Of a stretch of DNA of 64,000 nt, positions 35,076 to 43,741 are shown one piece after another. A model generated the notes under the pieces. That model was given only the letters and a program-made list of their open reading frames with translations. It made no database searches and was not told the origin of the DNA. The DNA comes from Oscillospiraceae bacterium. GTDB lineage: Bacteria > Bacillota > Clostridia > Oscillospirales > Ruminococcaceae. The stretch covers positions 1-64,000 of the forward strand of contig JAHYZA010000004.1 of NCBI GenBank assembly GCA_019424695.1, written 5' to 3'. The stretch's first letter is position 1; each line of letters begins with the position of its first letter. The position numbers and the translations under genes were made by a program.

Positions 35076-35978
35076 ATGGCCAAAGATCTCTCCGCCACGC
35101 CGCGGAAAAACCGGATCCGGCAAAGCCTTGGCAGCCGCATTTTTGATGTTGTCAATGTCACGGTGCTGGTGCTGCTGGGACTCAGTACCCTGTACCCCTT
35201 CTGGGATACGCTGGTCGTTTCCTTCAGTTCACTGCGGGGCTATCTCAGCACCAGCATTCACCTCTGGCCCAGTGAATGGTCCTTTGAGGGGTATATCTAT
35301 ATGCTCACCAACCGGGAACTCTGGACCTCTTACGCCAACTCCATCTTCATCACGGTGGTCGGCACCTTCCTGAATATGATCGTTACCATCATGACCGCCT
35401 ATGTCCTTTCCAAGAAGGACCTGAAAGGGCACCGCGTGCTGACCTTCCTGGCCGTCTTTACCATGATGTTCAGCGGCGGCATCATCCCCACCTACATGAT
35501 CGTCAAGGACGTCGGACTAATGAACTCCCTCTGGGCGATGATCCTGCCCACCGCCATCAACACTTCTTCCATGATTATCCTGCGTAACTTCTTCATGGAT
35601 ATGCCCCGCGCACTGGAGGAAGCCGCTCTGCTGGATGGCTGTACCGAAGTTGGCGTGCTGTTCCGGGTGGTTATCCCCAATTCCAAGGCTTCCATCATGA
35701 CGGTGGCGCTGCTCTACGCGGTGGACCACTGGAACGACTTCTTCAATGCCATTCTCTATATTGTGGACCGCCCCAAATGGCCGTTGCAGCTCTTCCTTCG
35801 CACCATGCTTTTTGAAACGGAATCAGCCTATGCCAGCGGCGGACAGAGCCTTTTCCTGCTGGGACAGCCCATGAAGATGGCCGCAGTCATGATGTCGGTC
35901 ATTCCCATTATGTGCATGTACCCCTTCTTCCAGAAATACTTTGCCAAGGGCGTGATGGTGGGCGCGGTCAAAGGCTGA
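35076..35978 (+). CDS. CUT1 sugar ABC transporter permease (YtcP/AraQ type)
   Basis: A 300-residue permease with six hydrophobic segments; its EAA loop reads EEAALLDGCTEVGVLFRVVIP. It starts immediately at the end of the previous permease (TGA then ATG), with GGGGG as Shine-Dalgarno. It pairs with the upstream permease to form the membrane channel. Confidence 0.93.
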   Translation: MAKDLSATPRKNRIRQSLGSRIFDVVNVTVLVLLGLSTLYPFWDTLVVSFSSLRGYLSTSIHLWPSEWSFEGYIYMLTNRELWTSYANSIFITVVGTFLNMIVTIMTAYVLSKKDLKGHRVLTFLAVFTMMFSGGIIPTYMIVKDVGLMNSLWAMILPTAINTSSMIILRNFFMDMPRALEEAALLDGCTEVGVLFRVVIPNSKASIMTVALLYAVDHWNDFFNAILYIVDRPKWPLQLFLRTMLFETESAYASGGQSLFLLGQPMKMAAVMMSVIPIMCMYPFFQKYFAKGVMVGAVKG

Positions 35979-35988
35979 CCCGTCCCGA

Positions 35989-36017
35989 TTGAAGCTGCGG
36001 CAAAGATCGTTTACAAT
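35989..36017 (+). promoter_or_regulatory. internal promoter of the binding-protein gene
   Basis: TTGAAG, 17 bases, TACAAT, between the second permease and the lipoprotein, 30 bases before the ATG. Together with the terminator after the gene it makes a separate high-expression unit. Confidence 0.55.
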
Positions 36018-36047
36018 ACAATCATCAAAGAAAGGCAGTGTACCAAG

Positions 36048-37568
36048 ATGAAAGTAAAATCCCTGATCGCAGGCAGCCTGGCCGCCTGCATGGCCCTCTC
36101 CATGACGGCCTGCAGCAACACCGGCGGGACCTCCGCCGAAAACGACCGCCCCACCATCAAATGGCTGACCACCGGCGATGCCTCGGCGCCCGCCATTGGC
36201 CCCGATGACCGTATCGTCGCGGCCATTGAGGATCGGCTCGGCATCAATCTGGAAGTGGTCATCGCACCGGAAAACAACACCGAAAAAATCAATGTGCAGA
36301 TGGCCTCCGGTGACTTCCCGGATATCGTCACCGGTGCCTTCGGGACCTCTGCCACCCAGCAGTGGATCGATGACGGCATGGTCATCCCGCTCAACGACTA
36401 CTTTGAGGCCAACCCCGACATGAAGTCCTGGTGTGAAAAGGATTATGCCTGGACGGCCACCGACGGTACCTATTACGGCGTGCCCTTTATTACCCAGTAC
36501 AACGCGGCAAACAATCTGATCCTCATGCGGCAGGACTGGTTGGACAAGCTGGGGCTGAGCTACCCCAAGACGCTGGAGGAAATGAAGGCGGTTCTGGAGG
36601 CATTCACCTTCCAGGACCCCGATGGAAACGGTGTAAACGACACCTACGGCTACACGGCGGAAAAGCCCAACTCCACCTCGGGCGTCACTTCTTTCGACTG
36701 GGTGTTCTTTGCCTACGGCCTGGATTACGCCGACTACGCTCTGGATGCCAACGGCAAGGTCATTCCCTGGTTTGAAGATGCCAGTTTTGTCCCCGCCATG
36801 AACTATATCAAGGACCTTTGGGACAGCGGCGTGGTGGACAGCGAGCTCATGCTCAATGACGGCACCAAGCGGGAGGAAAAATTCTACCAGGGCCGTGCAG
36901 GCGCCATGCAGGCTCCCATGTACCGCCATGTCAGCCGCCACGAAAACAGCCTGCGCCAGGTATTCCCGGATGCCTCGGTGGTGTATGGCCTGCCCCCGGC
37001 CGGTCCCGACGGCAGTTTCGGAATCAACAAGCAGGGCAAGGACGGCTTCCTGACCTGCATCACCTCCGCCTGTGAGCATCCCGACAAAGCGGCCGAATTC
37101 ATCAACTTCATGATCTCGCCGGAAGGCAACGACCTGCTGCGGCTGGGCATTGAAGGCGTGCATTACACCAAGAACGCGGACGGCACCATCGTGTTCAACG
37201 AGGAAGAGCGTGCCAAGGATGCCTTTGCTGAAAACGGCTGGGCCCATGCCCTGGCATTTGGCTCCTTCTACTGGCCTTTGGAGAGCGGGTATATGCCGGA
37301 CACCGAACCGGACAAGGCCCGTGCACTGGATTCCGTCAAACTGGCGACCGAAGCCCAGAAGCCCAACCTGGTCAAAAATAAGTGCCAGGCCGAAATTGCC
37401 AGCGGCAAGGCATTGAACGACATCATCATCCAGTATTTCTCCGATATGCTGCAGGGCAAAATCTCTGTGGAAGAGGGCGCCAAGGAACTCAGTGCCAAGT
37501 GGCGCTCCCAGGGCGGTGAAGAAGTGCTGACCCAGGTCAACGAAATGTACGCGGCACAGGCAAAGTAA
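36048..37568 (+). CDS. sugar-binding lipoprotein (LplA-type extracellular solute-binding protein)
   Basis: A 506-residue binding protein. A lipoprotein signal ends at C22 (SMTAC lipobox), followed by a Ser/Gly/Asn tail and the family-1 solute-binding fold. A DPDGNGVNDTYG loop, typical of LplA-type proteins, is present near residue 186. It sits on the outer face of the membrane and delivers sugars to the two permeases. It has its own promoter and a hairpin terminator directly downstream, which would give it higher expression than the rest of the operon. Confidence 0.93.
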   Translation: MKVKSLIAGSLAACMALSMTACSNTGGTSAENDRPTIKWLTTGDASAPAIGPDDRIVAAIEDRLGINLEVVIAPENNTEKINVQMASGDFPDIVTGAFGTSATQQWIDDGMVIPLNDYFEANPDMKSWCEKDYAWTATDGTYYGVPFITQYNAANNLILMRQDWLDKLGLSYPKTLEEMKAVLEAFTFQDPDGNGVNDTYGYTAEKPNSTSGVTSFDWVFFAYGLDYADYALDANGKVIPWFEDASFVPAMNYIKDLWDSGVVDSELMLNDGTKREEKFYQGRAGAMQAPMYRHVSRHENSLRQVFPDASVVYGLPPAGPDGSFGINKQGKDGFLTCITSACEHPDKAAEFINFMISPEGNDLLRLGIEGVHYTKNADGTIVFNEEERAKDAFAENGWAHALAFGSFYWPLESGYMPDTEPDKARALDSVKLATEAQKPNLVKNKCQAEIASGKALNDIIIQYFSDMLQGKISVEEGAKELSAKWRSQGGEEVLTQVNEMYAAQAK

Positions 37569-37591
37569 GCGGGCACAGCTGCCCTATGCGC

Positions 37592-37628
37592 AGGGAGCGG
37601 GAAGCCACGGCTTTCCGCTCCCTTTTTA
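37592..37628 (+). terminator. intercistronic terminator between the binding protein and the sulfatase
   Basis: AGGGAGCGGGAAGCC pairs with GGCTTTCCGCTCCCT around an AC loop, followed by T's. The sulfatase has no promoter after it, so it must depend on read-through. Confidence 0.85.
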
Positions 37629-37643
37629 TAAGGAGAGCTCTTT

Positions 37644-39110
37644 ATGGAATCAAGACCAAATATCCTTTTTGTGCTCACCGACGATCAGGGTGCCTGGGCA
37701 CTGCACTGCGCCGGCAATGAGGAGATCCAAACCCCCAATCTGGACCGGCTGGCAGCCGGGGGAATGCGGTTTGAAAACTTCTTTTGCGCTTCGCCGGTTT
37801 GCTCCCCGGCCCGGGCCAGCCTGCTGACCGGTACCATTCCGTCAGCCCACGGCGTGCTGGACTGGCTGCGGGGCGGCAACCTGGACCGGAACCGGATTCC
37901 TGCCGAGGTGGCTTCAGACCCATATGCCGGTTTTGAGGATGAGCACAAGCCCATCCAGTATCTGGCCGGCAAGGTCACCTACACCGACATTCTGGCCCAG
38001 AACGGGTATACCTGCGCACTGGCCGGCAAGTGGCATCTGGGGGACAGCATGAACCCGCAGCATGGCTTCCGGTACTGGTACACCATCGGGCGGGGCGGCT
38101 GCTGCTATTATCACCCCGACATTGTGGAGGACGGCCGCCTGCATTTTGAACATGGCCGCTATGTCACCGACCTCATCACCGACAAAGCCCTTGCGTTCCT
38201 CGACACACTCAGTGAAGAAGAAAATCCCTTCTATCTCAGTGTACATTATACGGCGCCCCACGCCCCGTGGGAGGCTGAGCACCACCCCAAAGAATATATC
38301 GATCTGTACGAAGATTGTCCCTTCCACAGTACTCCCGATGTACCGGATCATCCGGGGCTGACCTGTGAACCGATGTACGGTACACCCCGCCGCAAGGAAA
38401 AACTGCGTGGATATTATGCGGCAATCACGGCCATGGACCGGGGCGTCGGGAAACTGCTGGATCGCCTGGAGGAAAAGGGTCTGGCAGAGAATACCCTTGT
38501 GATCTTTGCAGCCGACAACGGTATGAATATGGGGCACCACGGCATCTGGGGAAAAGGCAACGGTACCCGCCCGATGAATATGTATGACACCTCGGTCAAG
38601 GTGCCGTTTCTGGTGCGATGGCCTTCGGTGGTGCCTGCGGGCCGAGTCAGCCAACGGATGGTCAGCGCCTATGATTTCTTCCCGACGCTTCTTGATTTGC
38701 TGGCGCTGGATGCCCAGCAGATTCAGCATCTGCCGGGGACCAGTTTTGCCGACACTCTGCGCGGGCAGGAGGCAAGGGGCCGTCAGGAGGTCGTGATTTT
38801 TGATGAGTACGGCCCGGTACGGATGATCCGCTCCCAACGGTATAAATACATCCACCGCTACCCTTACGGACCGGACGAATTCTATGATCTGGAAAATGAC
38901 CCGGGGGAGGAACACAACCGCATCGACGACAGGACCTTTGCACCGCAGATTCTGGCAATGCGCCGGCGTATGGAACGCTGGTTCAATCGATACGTGGACC
39001 CGGACGTGGACGGCAGCCGGGAGGGCGTCACCGGTTCGGGGCAGCTCTGTTCGGCCGGCACTTACGCCCAGCAACTGCAAAAATACGCGCCTCCGGGCAA
39101 AAATTCCTGA
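37644..39110 (+). CDS. cytoplasmic type I sulfatase, Cys-type
   Basis: A 488-residue sulfatase. CSPAR at residues 53-57 is the C-x-P-x-R signature whose cysteine is turned into formylglycine; D13/D14 and ADNG with HHG are metal ligands. There is no signal peptide (the protein starts MESRPNILFVLTDDQG), so it acts in the cytoplasm on imported sugars. The Cys-type site needs a maturase; in an anaerobe that would be anSME, and one is encoded 3.4 kb downstream. The start follows AAGGAGAG. The specific sulfated sugar is unknown. Confidence 0.92.
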   Translation: MESRPNILFVLTDDQGAWALHCAGNEEIQTPNLDRLAAGGMRFENFFCASPVCSPARASLLTGTIPSAHGVLDWLRGGNLDRNRIPAEVASDPYAGFEDEHKPIQYLAGKVTYTDILAQNGYTCALAGKWHLGDSMNPQHGFRYWYTIGRGGCCYYHPDIVEDGRLHFEHGRYVTDLITDKALAFLDTLSEEENPFYLSVHYTAPHAPWEAEHHPKEYIDLYEDCPFHSTPDVPDHPGLTCEPMYGTPRRKEKLRGYYAAITAMDRGVGKLLDRLEEKGLAENTLVIFAADNGMNMGHHGIWGKGNGTRPMNMYDTSVKVPFLVRWPSVVPAGRVSQRMVSAYDFFPTLLDLLALDAQQIQHLPGTSFADTLRGQEARGRQEVVIFDEYGPVRMIRSQRYKYIHRYPYGPDEFYDLENDPGEEHNRIDDRTFAPQILAMRRRMERWFNRYVDPDVDGSREGVTGSGQLCSAGTYAQQLQKYAPPGKNS

Positions 39111-39123
39111 AAGGAAACGATCT

Positions 39124-40986
39124 ATGAAAGAACGCTTTATCTTGAACGTGATCCACCGGCCGGAGATGGTGCCGGAATATGCCGAGAAGGTGACGGGTCA
39201 CGGCAAAGAGGAAAACATCAGCCGTAAGGCGCTGCTGACGGAAAGCCTGGATATTTTTAAAACCCAGCAGGCCATTGCCCATAAAAACGGGATCAGGACC
39301 ACCATCCAGATGACCTATGCCAGCCTTTTCAACGACGAGGCGGTGGCGCTGGCCAAGGAACATCACGCCCGGTACGGGGATGAGATCGCCCTCTCGCTGC
39401 TGGGACTGCCCTGCAAGGAGTTCCGGGACAAGTACAAGACCAAGGACTTCTGCATCTGGATGTTTTCCATGGAGGACAAGAAAGCCATCGTTACCGATGT
39501 GTTTGAAAAATTCCATGAAAAATTCGGTTTTTATCCCGAATCCACCGGAAGTTATTATCTGGACGCCGATCTGATCAGCTTCATCAAGGAAACCTATCCT
39601 ATGGTGAAATGCGCGGTAGCCACCTGCTGGGAGGAAGGCCCCAAAGCCTACCATACCTGCAACAATTCCTGGTATACGCTGTTTGACGGCGGCCCGTGGA
39701 ATCCCTGGATTCCCTCCAAACAGAACACCCATGCCCCGGCGGCCAATGAAGCCGAGGACAGCGGTATCGTGGCCATTCCGCACCTGTCCCGGGACCTACT
39801 GGCCTGCTTTGACGGCAACGGCTCCAACTTCGGCACCCATCCCCAGAACGTGCTGCGGGGCATGATTTACAAACCGGGCACCTTTGACGAAAACGAAAAT
39901 TACGGCGGGCAGGAATACCCCTACCTCTACAATCTCATCGATCAGTACCGCAGCCTGGGCAAGTACAACGACGGCTACAGCTACAACATGATGTTTGTGG
40001 GGCCCGGCTGGATGAACAAGATGGGCCGGTGGGAAGCGCCCTACGAGCTGTTGCTCCAGAGCTATGAGGACGGCATGGCCTACTATGCCGAGCTGAAAAA
40101 AGAGGGCAAGCTGGAAGACATGACCATGGCGGAGTTCGCGGACTTCTACCGAGCCGGGCACACCTATACCCAGCCGGAGTGCGCCCTCTGGCGGGATATT
40201 CTCTACGGTTCGGACAAGCAGTATTTCTGGTATGCCGATCCCTATATGCGCTGCTGCCTGGATATGAACCAGGGCGGTGCCATGATCGACCTGCGGCCCT
40301 ATGCCGCCAAACTGTACTGGCCGGTGGGCATCGGCACGCCCCATGTGCAGGATGCCAGCTATCCCTTCCTGATCCAGGCCAACTACCGGGCGGGTTACTT
40401 CACCCACTATGCCGGCGAAGGCACCATCAGGAGCTGCAAGCTGACCCATAAAGGGGAAGAGGTGGACCTCTGCCTCTGCCGTACCTGGGCACATTTTGAA
40501 AAGCAGGGAAGTGCCCGCGTGCTGACCCTGGACCCGGTGGAGATCCAGTTCGCTGACCTGACGGTGAAAGTGGTGACCACCTTCACCTTTGAAGAGGGTA
40601 GCTCTGCCGTCAGGACCACCCGCCGCCTTGTGGAAAGCAGCGACCCCTCTGCCAAAGTGGAGCTGAACGAGTACATCACGGCCTGCTATGGCACAACGGA
40701 ATACCCCGAAGATATGACCGGGATCACGCTGGCGCTGCAAGGCAAGGCAGAATCCCGCTGCATCGCCTACGAATACCGCTGCCGGGAAGACCAGATGCCC
40801 GGTACGGCTGCTGTGGCGGTGGTGCCGCCGGTGGAAACCAAAGTCACCATGCAATCTGCGGAAGAAATGCAGGTCTATTATAAGGAAGGCTACGCGTTCA
40901 GCCCGATGTTCACACTGGGACTGAAAAAAGAGATTGGCCAGGATGAGGAGGTTACCACATGGCTCAAGCTGGAAAAGGCAAACTGA
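39124..40986 (+). CDS. predicted carbohydrate-active protein, deacetylase/hydrolase-barrel-like, unassigned
   Basis: A 620-residue cytoplasmic protein without signal or membrane segment. I do not recognise the family. The first 350 residues look like a beta/alpha barrel of the glycoside hydrolase/deacetylase superfamily, with acidic and histidine-containing patches (ESTGSYYLDADL, IPHLSRDL, GTHPQNV). Residues about 400-620 are beta-rich, like a C-terminal sandwich domain. Start follows AAAGGA, 13 bases after the sulfatase stop. Its place suggests it cuts the same sugar; the reaction is not known. Confidence 0.7.
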   Translation: MKERFILNVIHRPEMVPEYAEKVTGHGKEENISRKALLTESLDIFKTQQAIAHKNGIRTTIQMTYASLFNDEAVALAKEHHARYGDEIALSLLGLPCKEFRDKYKTKDFCIWMFSMEDKKAIVTDVFEKFHEKFGFYPESTGSYYLDADLISFIKETYPMVKCAVATCWEEGPKAYHTCNNSWYTLFDGGPWNPWIPSKQNTHAPAANEAEDSGIVAIPHLSRDLLACFDGNGSNFGTHPQNVLRGMIYKPGTFDENENYGGQEYPYLYNLIDQYRSLGKYNDGYSYNMMFVGPGWMNKMGRWEAPYELLLQSYEDGMAYYAELKKEGKLEDMTMAEFADFYRAGHTYTQPECALWRDILYGSDKQYFWYADPYMRCCLDMNQGGAMIDLRPYAAKLYWPVGIGTPHVQDASYPFLIQANYRAGYFTHYAGEGTIRSCKLTHKGEEVDLCLCRTWAHFEKQGSARVLTLDPVEIQFADLTVKVVTTFTFEEGSSAVRTTRRLVESSDPSAKVELNEYITACYGTTEYPEDMTGITLALQGKAESRCIAYEYRCREDQMPGTAAVAVVPPVETKVTMQSAEEMQVYYKEGYAFSPMFTLGLKKEIGQDEEVTTWLKLEKAN

Positions 40987-41189
40987 ATTTCCGGTGCCCC
41001 GCCTGTTTTATGCGGGACCTGGACATCGACATGTTTTATGACGCCGAAAAGAAAGAGTATTACTGCCTGCGCTGCTGCTATACCGGCACCGAGGAGGACG
41101 TGCAGGCCAAAAACCAGATGGCACGCTTTCGCTACCGGGCTATGCTCAAACGGTTTGCATATTTTGACCGCAAAACAGTGACAAAGTAA
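40959..41189 (+). CDS. small zinc-ribbon protein
   Basis: A 76-residue protein with CPACF near residue 13 and CLRCC near residue 36, a four-cysteine zinc ribbon, and a basic helical tail. It starts inside the end of the previous gene, overlapping 28 bases, after a strong GAGGAGG. It is cotranslated with the 620-residue protein. Similar small ribbons are common in this bacterial group but have no known role. Confidence 0.75.
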   Translation: MAQAGKGKLNFRCPACFMRDLDIDMFYDAEKKEYYCLRCCYTGTEEDVQAKNQMARFRYRAMLKRFAYFDRKTVTK

Positions 41190-41202
41190 AAGCTGGCGTT
41201 TC

Positions 41203-41231
41203 TTGGAGAGCGAATCGAGCGTTGCTATAGA
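41203..41231 (+). promoter_or_regulatory. candidate promoter before the chrA leader
   Basis: TTGGAG, 17 bases, TATAGA, with TGC before the -10. It lies upstream of the terminator at 41274, so its transcript would meet that hairpin before the chrA genes. Confidence 0.5.
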
Positions 41232-41273
41232 TATCCTTTCCAATAGAGCCGCCTGTTTTTCTCCCTGAACCGC

Positions 41274-41315
41274 CCCCGCAGATCCGGCAGTTTGTTGAAT
41301 CTGCGGGGCCTTTTT
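41274..41315 (+). terminator. terminator or attenuator ahead of the chrA-anSME genes
   Basis: CCCCGCAGAT and ATCTGCGGGG (41274-41283, 41299-41308) enclose a 15-base loop, followed by CCTTTTT. The chrA start is only 35 bases past it, too short for another promoter. Confidence 0.8.
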
Positions 41316-41350
41316 GAAGAACGCAAGAATTACCCGATCGGAGGACTCAA

Positions 41351-41938
41351 ATGAACTCGAATCGCCAATCCATGACCCGGGCAGAAAAGCTCAGCTCTCT
41401 GTTTTTCAGTACACTTTATATTAGTGCGTTCACTTTTGGCGGCGGTTTTGTGATCGTAACGTTCATGAAGAGAAAATTCGTAGATGAGCTGCACTGGATT
41501 GATGAACAGGAAATGCTGGATATGACCGCCCTGGCGCAGGCTTCCCCGGGCGCAATTGCCGTTAACGCCGCAATTTTGGTCGGGTGGAATGTAGAAGGAT
41601 TCTTTGGCATGATTGTTGCGGTCATCGGAACGATCATTCCTCCCATGGTCATTCTTTCGGGCATTTCCTTTTTCTATGCCGCTTTTGCAACGAACCTTTA
41701 TGTCGCACTGGTTTTGAAAGGCATGCAAGCCGGCGTTGCCGCCGTGATTCTGGACGTTGTTTGCGGCTTGGGAGAAAATGTACTGAAAACCAAATCCATC
41801 TTGTATATAGCGCTTATGATTCTGGCGTTTGCAGCGAACTTTTTCTTTGGTGTGAATGTCATTCTCATCATTCTGGCTGCGGCTGCATTTGGGCTTGTAC
41901 GAGCACTGTTCCAGTTGAGAAAGGAGGCCAAGCGATGA
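41351..41938 (+). CDS. chrA: short chromate transporter-family protein, first of a pair
   Basis: A 195-residue single-domain CHR protein with about five or six membrane segments. The family core FTFGGGFVIV, ALAQASPGAIAVNAA and the GxxIPPM segment are present. Short CHR proteins come in adjacent pairs thought to pair in opposite membrane orientation. Proteins of this family export chromate by analogy to sulfate. Start after GGAGGACTCAA. Beside a sulfatase locus, export of sulfate is a tempting role but unproven. Confidence 0.85.
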   Translation: MNSNRQSMTRAEKLSSLFFSTLYISAFTFGGGFVIVTFMKRKFVDELHWIDEQEMLDMTALAQASPGAIAVNAAILVGWNVEGFFGMIVAVIGTIIPPMVILSGISFFYAAFATNLYVALVLKGMQAGVAAVILDVVCGLGENVLKTKSILYIALMILAFAANFFFGVNVILIILAAAAFGLVRALFQLRKEAKR

Positions 41939-42507
41939 TTTACCTACAACTTTTTATCAGTTTCCTGCAGGTAGGGCTTTTCAGCGTGGGCGGCGGATAT
42001 GCGGCAATGCCTCTGATCCAGAATCAGGTTGTCGAGCTTCACCCCTGGCTTACGCTCCAGGAATTTACTGATTTGATCACCATAGCAGAAATGACTCCGG
42101 GACCTATCGCAGTGAACTCGGCTACCTTTGTGGGAATCCGCATTGCCGGAATACCGGGTGCAATCATTGCGACCTTTGGCTGCATTACCCCTGCGTTGCT
42201 TCTCGTTTCGTTGCTTGCCTATGTCTATAAAAAGTATCGTGACATTTCTGTTCTGCAAAATATTTTGGCCTGTTTGCGACCGGTTGTTGTAGCGCTTATT
42301 CTTGGGGCCGGCTTGTCCATTCTATCGATGGTTTTGTTCGCGGGGCGGGTTCCTTCCCGCAAAACTGTTGACTGGCTGGGGGCAGGAAGTTTTCTGCTCG
42401 CGTTCCTTTTGCTAAGAAAATTCAAGTGGAATCCAATTCTCACAATATGCTTGTGTGGTGGTGTGGGGCTGGTCATCCCTCTGTTGGGTTCCATCATCGA
42501 ATTATAA
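41935..42507 (+). CDS. short chromate transporter-family protein, second of a pair
   Basis: A 190-residue partner of the upstream CHR protein. LFSVGGGYAAMPLIQ and EMTPGPIAVNSATFVG are the matching family blocks. It overlaps the previous stop by ATGA, with AAAGGAGG in the end of the first gene, so the two are made together. Confidence 0.85.
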   Translation: MIYLQLFISFLQVGLFSVGGGYAAMPLIQNQVVELHPWLTLQEFTDLITIAEMTPGPIAVNSATFVGIRIAGIPGAIIATFGCITPALLLVSLLAYVYKKYRDISVLQNILACLRPVVVALILGAGLSILSMVLFAGRVPSRKTVDWLGAGSFLLAFLLLRKFKWNPILTICLCGGVGLVIPLLGSIIEL

Positions 42508-42536
42508 AAACACCTACGCCGCTGGGAGAAACGTCA

Positions 42537-43676
42537 ATGAGTCAGATAAATTTATTGCTAAAACCTGCTTCAAGCAATTGCAATATGCGCTGCAGATACT
42601 GCTTCTATCAGGATGAAGCGGATCATCGTACACAAGCCAGTATGGGAATCATGACAGCCGGCACGGCCAAGAAACTTATAGAACAAGCATTGGCCGCTGC
42701 GGGAAAGCAGGGGAATGTCAGCATAACCTTTCAAGGCGGGGAACCTACCTTGGCGGGCCTTGCTTTTTTTGAAGAATTCGTGAAAACGGTGGACGAGAAA
42801 AACCTATATCACCGAACGGTTTCTTATGCGATCCAGACAAATGGATATGATATAGATGCGAGGTGGGTAGAATTTTTTGCGCGGAATCATTTTCTTGTTG
42901 GAATTTCGGTGGATGGGGATAAAACACTGCATGATGAGTTTCGCGTGGATGCTGCGGGAAAGGGAACATGGAATCGTGTACAAAAAAATATACACCAGCT
43001 GCAGGCAGCCGGTGTAGCGTGTAATCTTCTCTGTGTTGTCACAAAGCGATGTGCAAAAAGTGCGGTCAAAACCTATCACGCCTTAAAAAAAACAGGAATC
43101 CGCTTTCTGCAGTTTATTCCATGTTTGGACCCCATAGGGGAAGACCGTGGCCAACGACCTTGGTCGTTAGAACCGGATGATTACGGAAACTTTTTGTGTG
43201 CACTGTTTGATGAATGGTATCGTGATTGGAAACAGGGCCAATATACGAGCGTTCGCCTTTTTGATGATTATGTGCATTTGGCGATGGGTGCACCACCGTC
43301 CACTTGCGCCACTGACGGAAAATGCGGCGCGTATTATGTTGTGGAAGCTGACGGGAGTGTATATCCGTGCGATTTTTTTGTGTTGGATGAATGGAAGATT
43401 GGAAATATAAACGAACATTCGTTAAAAGAATTAGGGGAAAGGAAGTTGGCAGCGGACTTTTTGAAGGCGGGATTCAACAGGCCGAAAATTTGTGAGACCT
43501 GTAACTGGCAATCCCTTTGTTCTGGCGGTTGTAAACGAGACTGGTATACCGCAGCAAGTGGTGAGGTTCAAAATTACTACTGTACCGCTTTCAAGCGCTT
43601 TTTCAGTTATGCCGAATCAAGAATCAAAATCATCGCCTGCAAAGAGATGGCTTTGATGCAAAAGTTCAATCCATAA
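42537..43676 (+). CDS. anaerobic sulfatase maturase (radical SAM, anSME)
   Basis: A 379-residue radical-SAM SPASM enzyme. The SAM cluster cysteines are C15, C19 and C22 (CNMRCRYC). The C-terminal half has the auxiliary cluster cysteines, with CETCN, CSGGC and the YPCDFF catalytic aspartate region typical of anSME. It turns the CxPxR cysteine of a sulfatase into formylglycine without oxygen, so it should activate the nearby sulfatase. It starts after GGGAGA, 29 bases after the second chrA gene. Its codon use is visibly more A/T-rich than neighbours, suggesting a different origin for this segment. Confidence 0.93.
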   Translation: MSQINLLLKPASSNCNMRCRYCFYQDEADHRTQASMGIMTAGTAKKLIEQALAAAGKQGNVSITFQGGEPTLAGLAFFEEFVKTVDEKNLYHRTVSYAIQTNGYDIDARWVEFFARNHFLVGISVDGDKTLHDEFRVDAAGKGTWNRVQKNIHQLQAAGVACNLLCVVTKRCAKSAVKTYHALKKTGIRFLQFIPCLDPIGEDRGQRPWSLEPDDYGNFLCALFDEWYRDWKQGQYTSVRLFDDYVHLAMGAPPSTCATDGKCGAYYVVEADGSVYPCDFFVLDEWKIGNINEHSLKELGERKLAADFLKAGFNRPKICETCNWQSLCSGGCKRDWYTAASGEVQNYYCTAFKRFFSYAESRIKIIACKEMALMQKFNP

Positions 43677-43696
43677 CCCGATCTGAGGCATCCAAT

Positions 43697-43719
43697 GAAA
43701 AAGGCGACAGCCGTTCGCC
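43697..43719 (-). terminator. weak terminator of the PadR-flavodoxin operon
   Basis: On the minus strand GGCGA and TCGCC (5 bp) are followed by TTTTT. The stem is short. Confidence 0.45.
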
Positions 43720-43741
43720 CAGAACGTTCTTTCCCCGCGGT

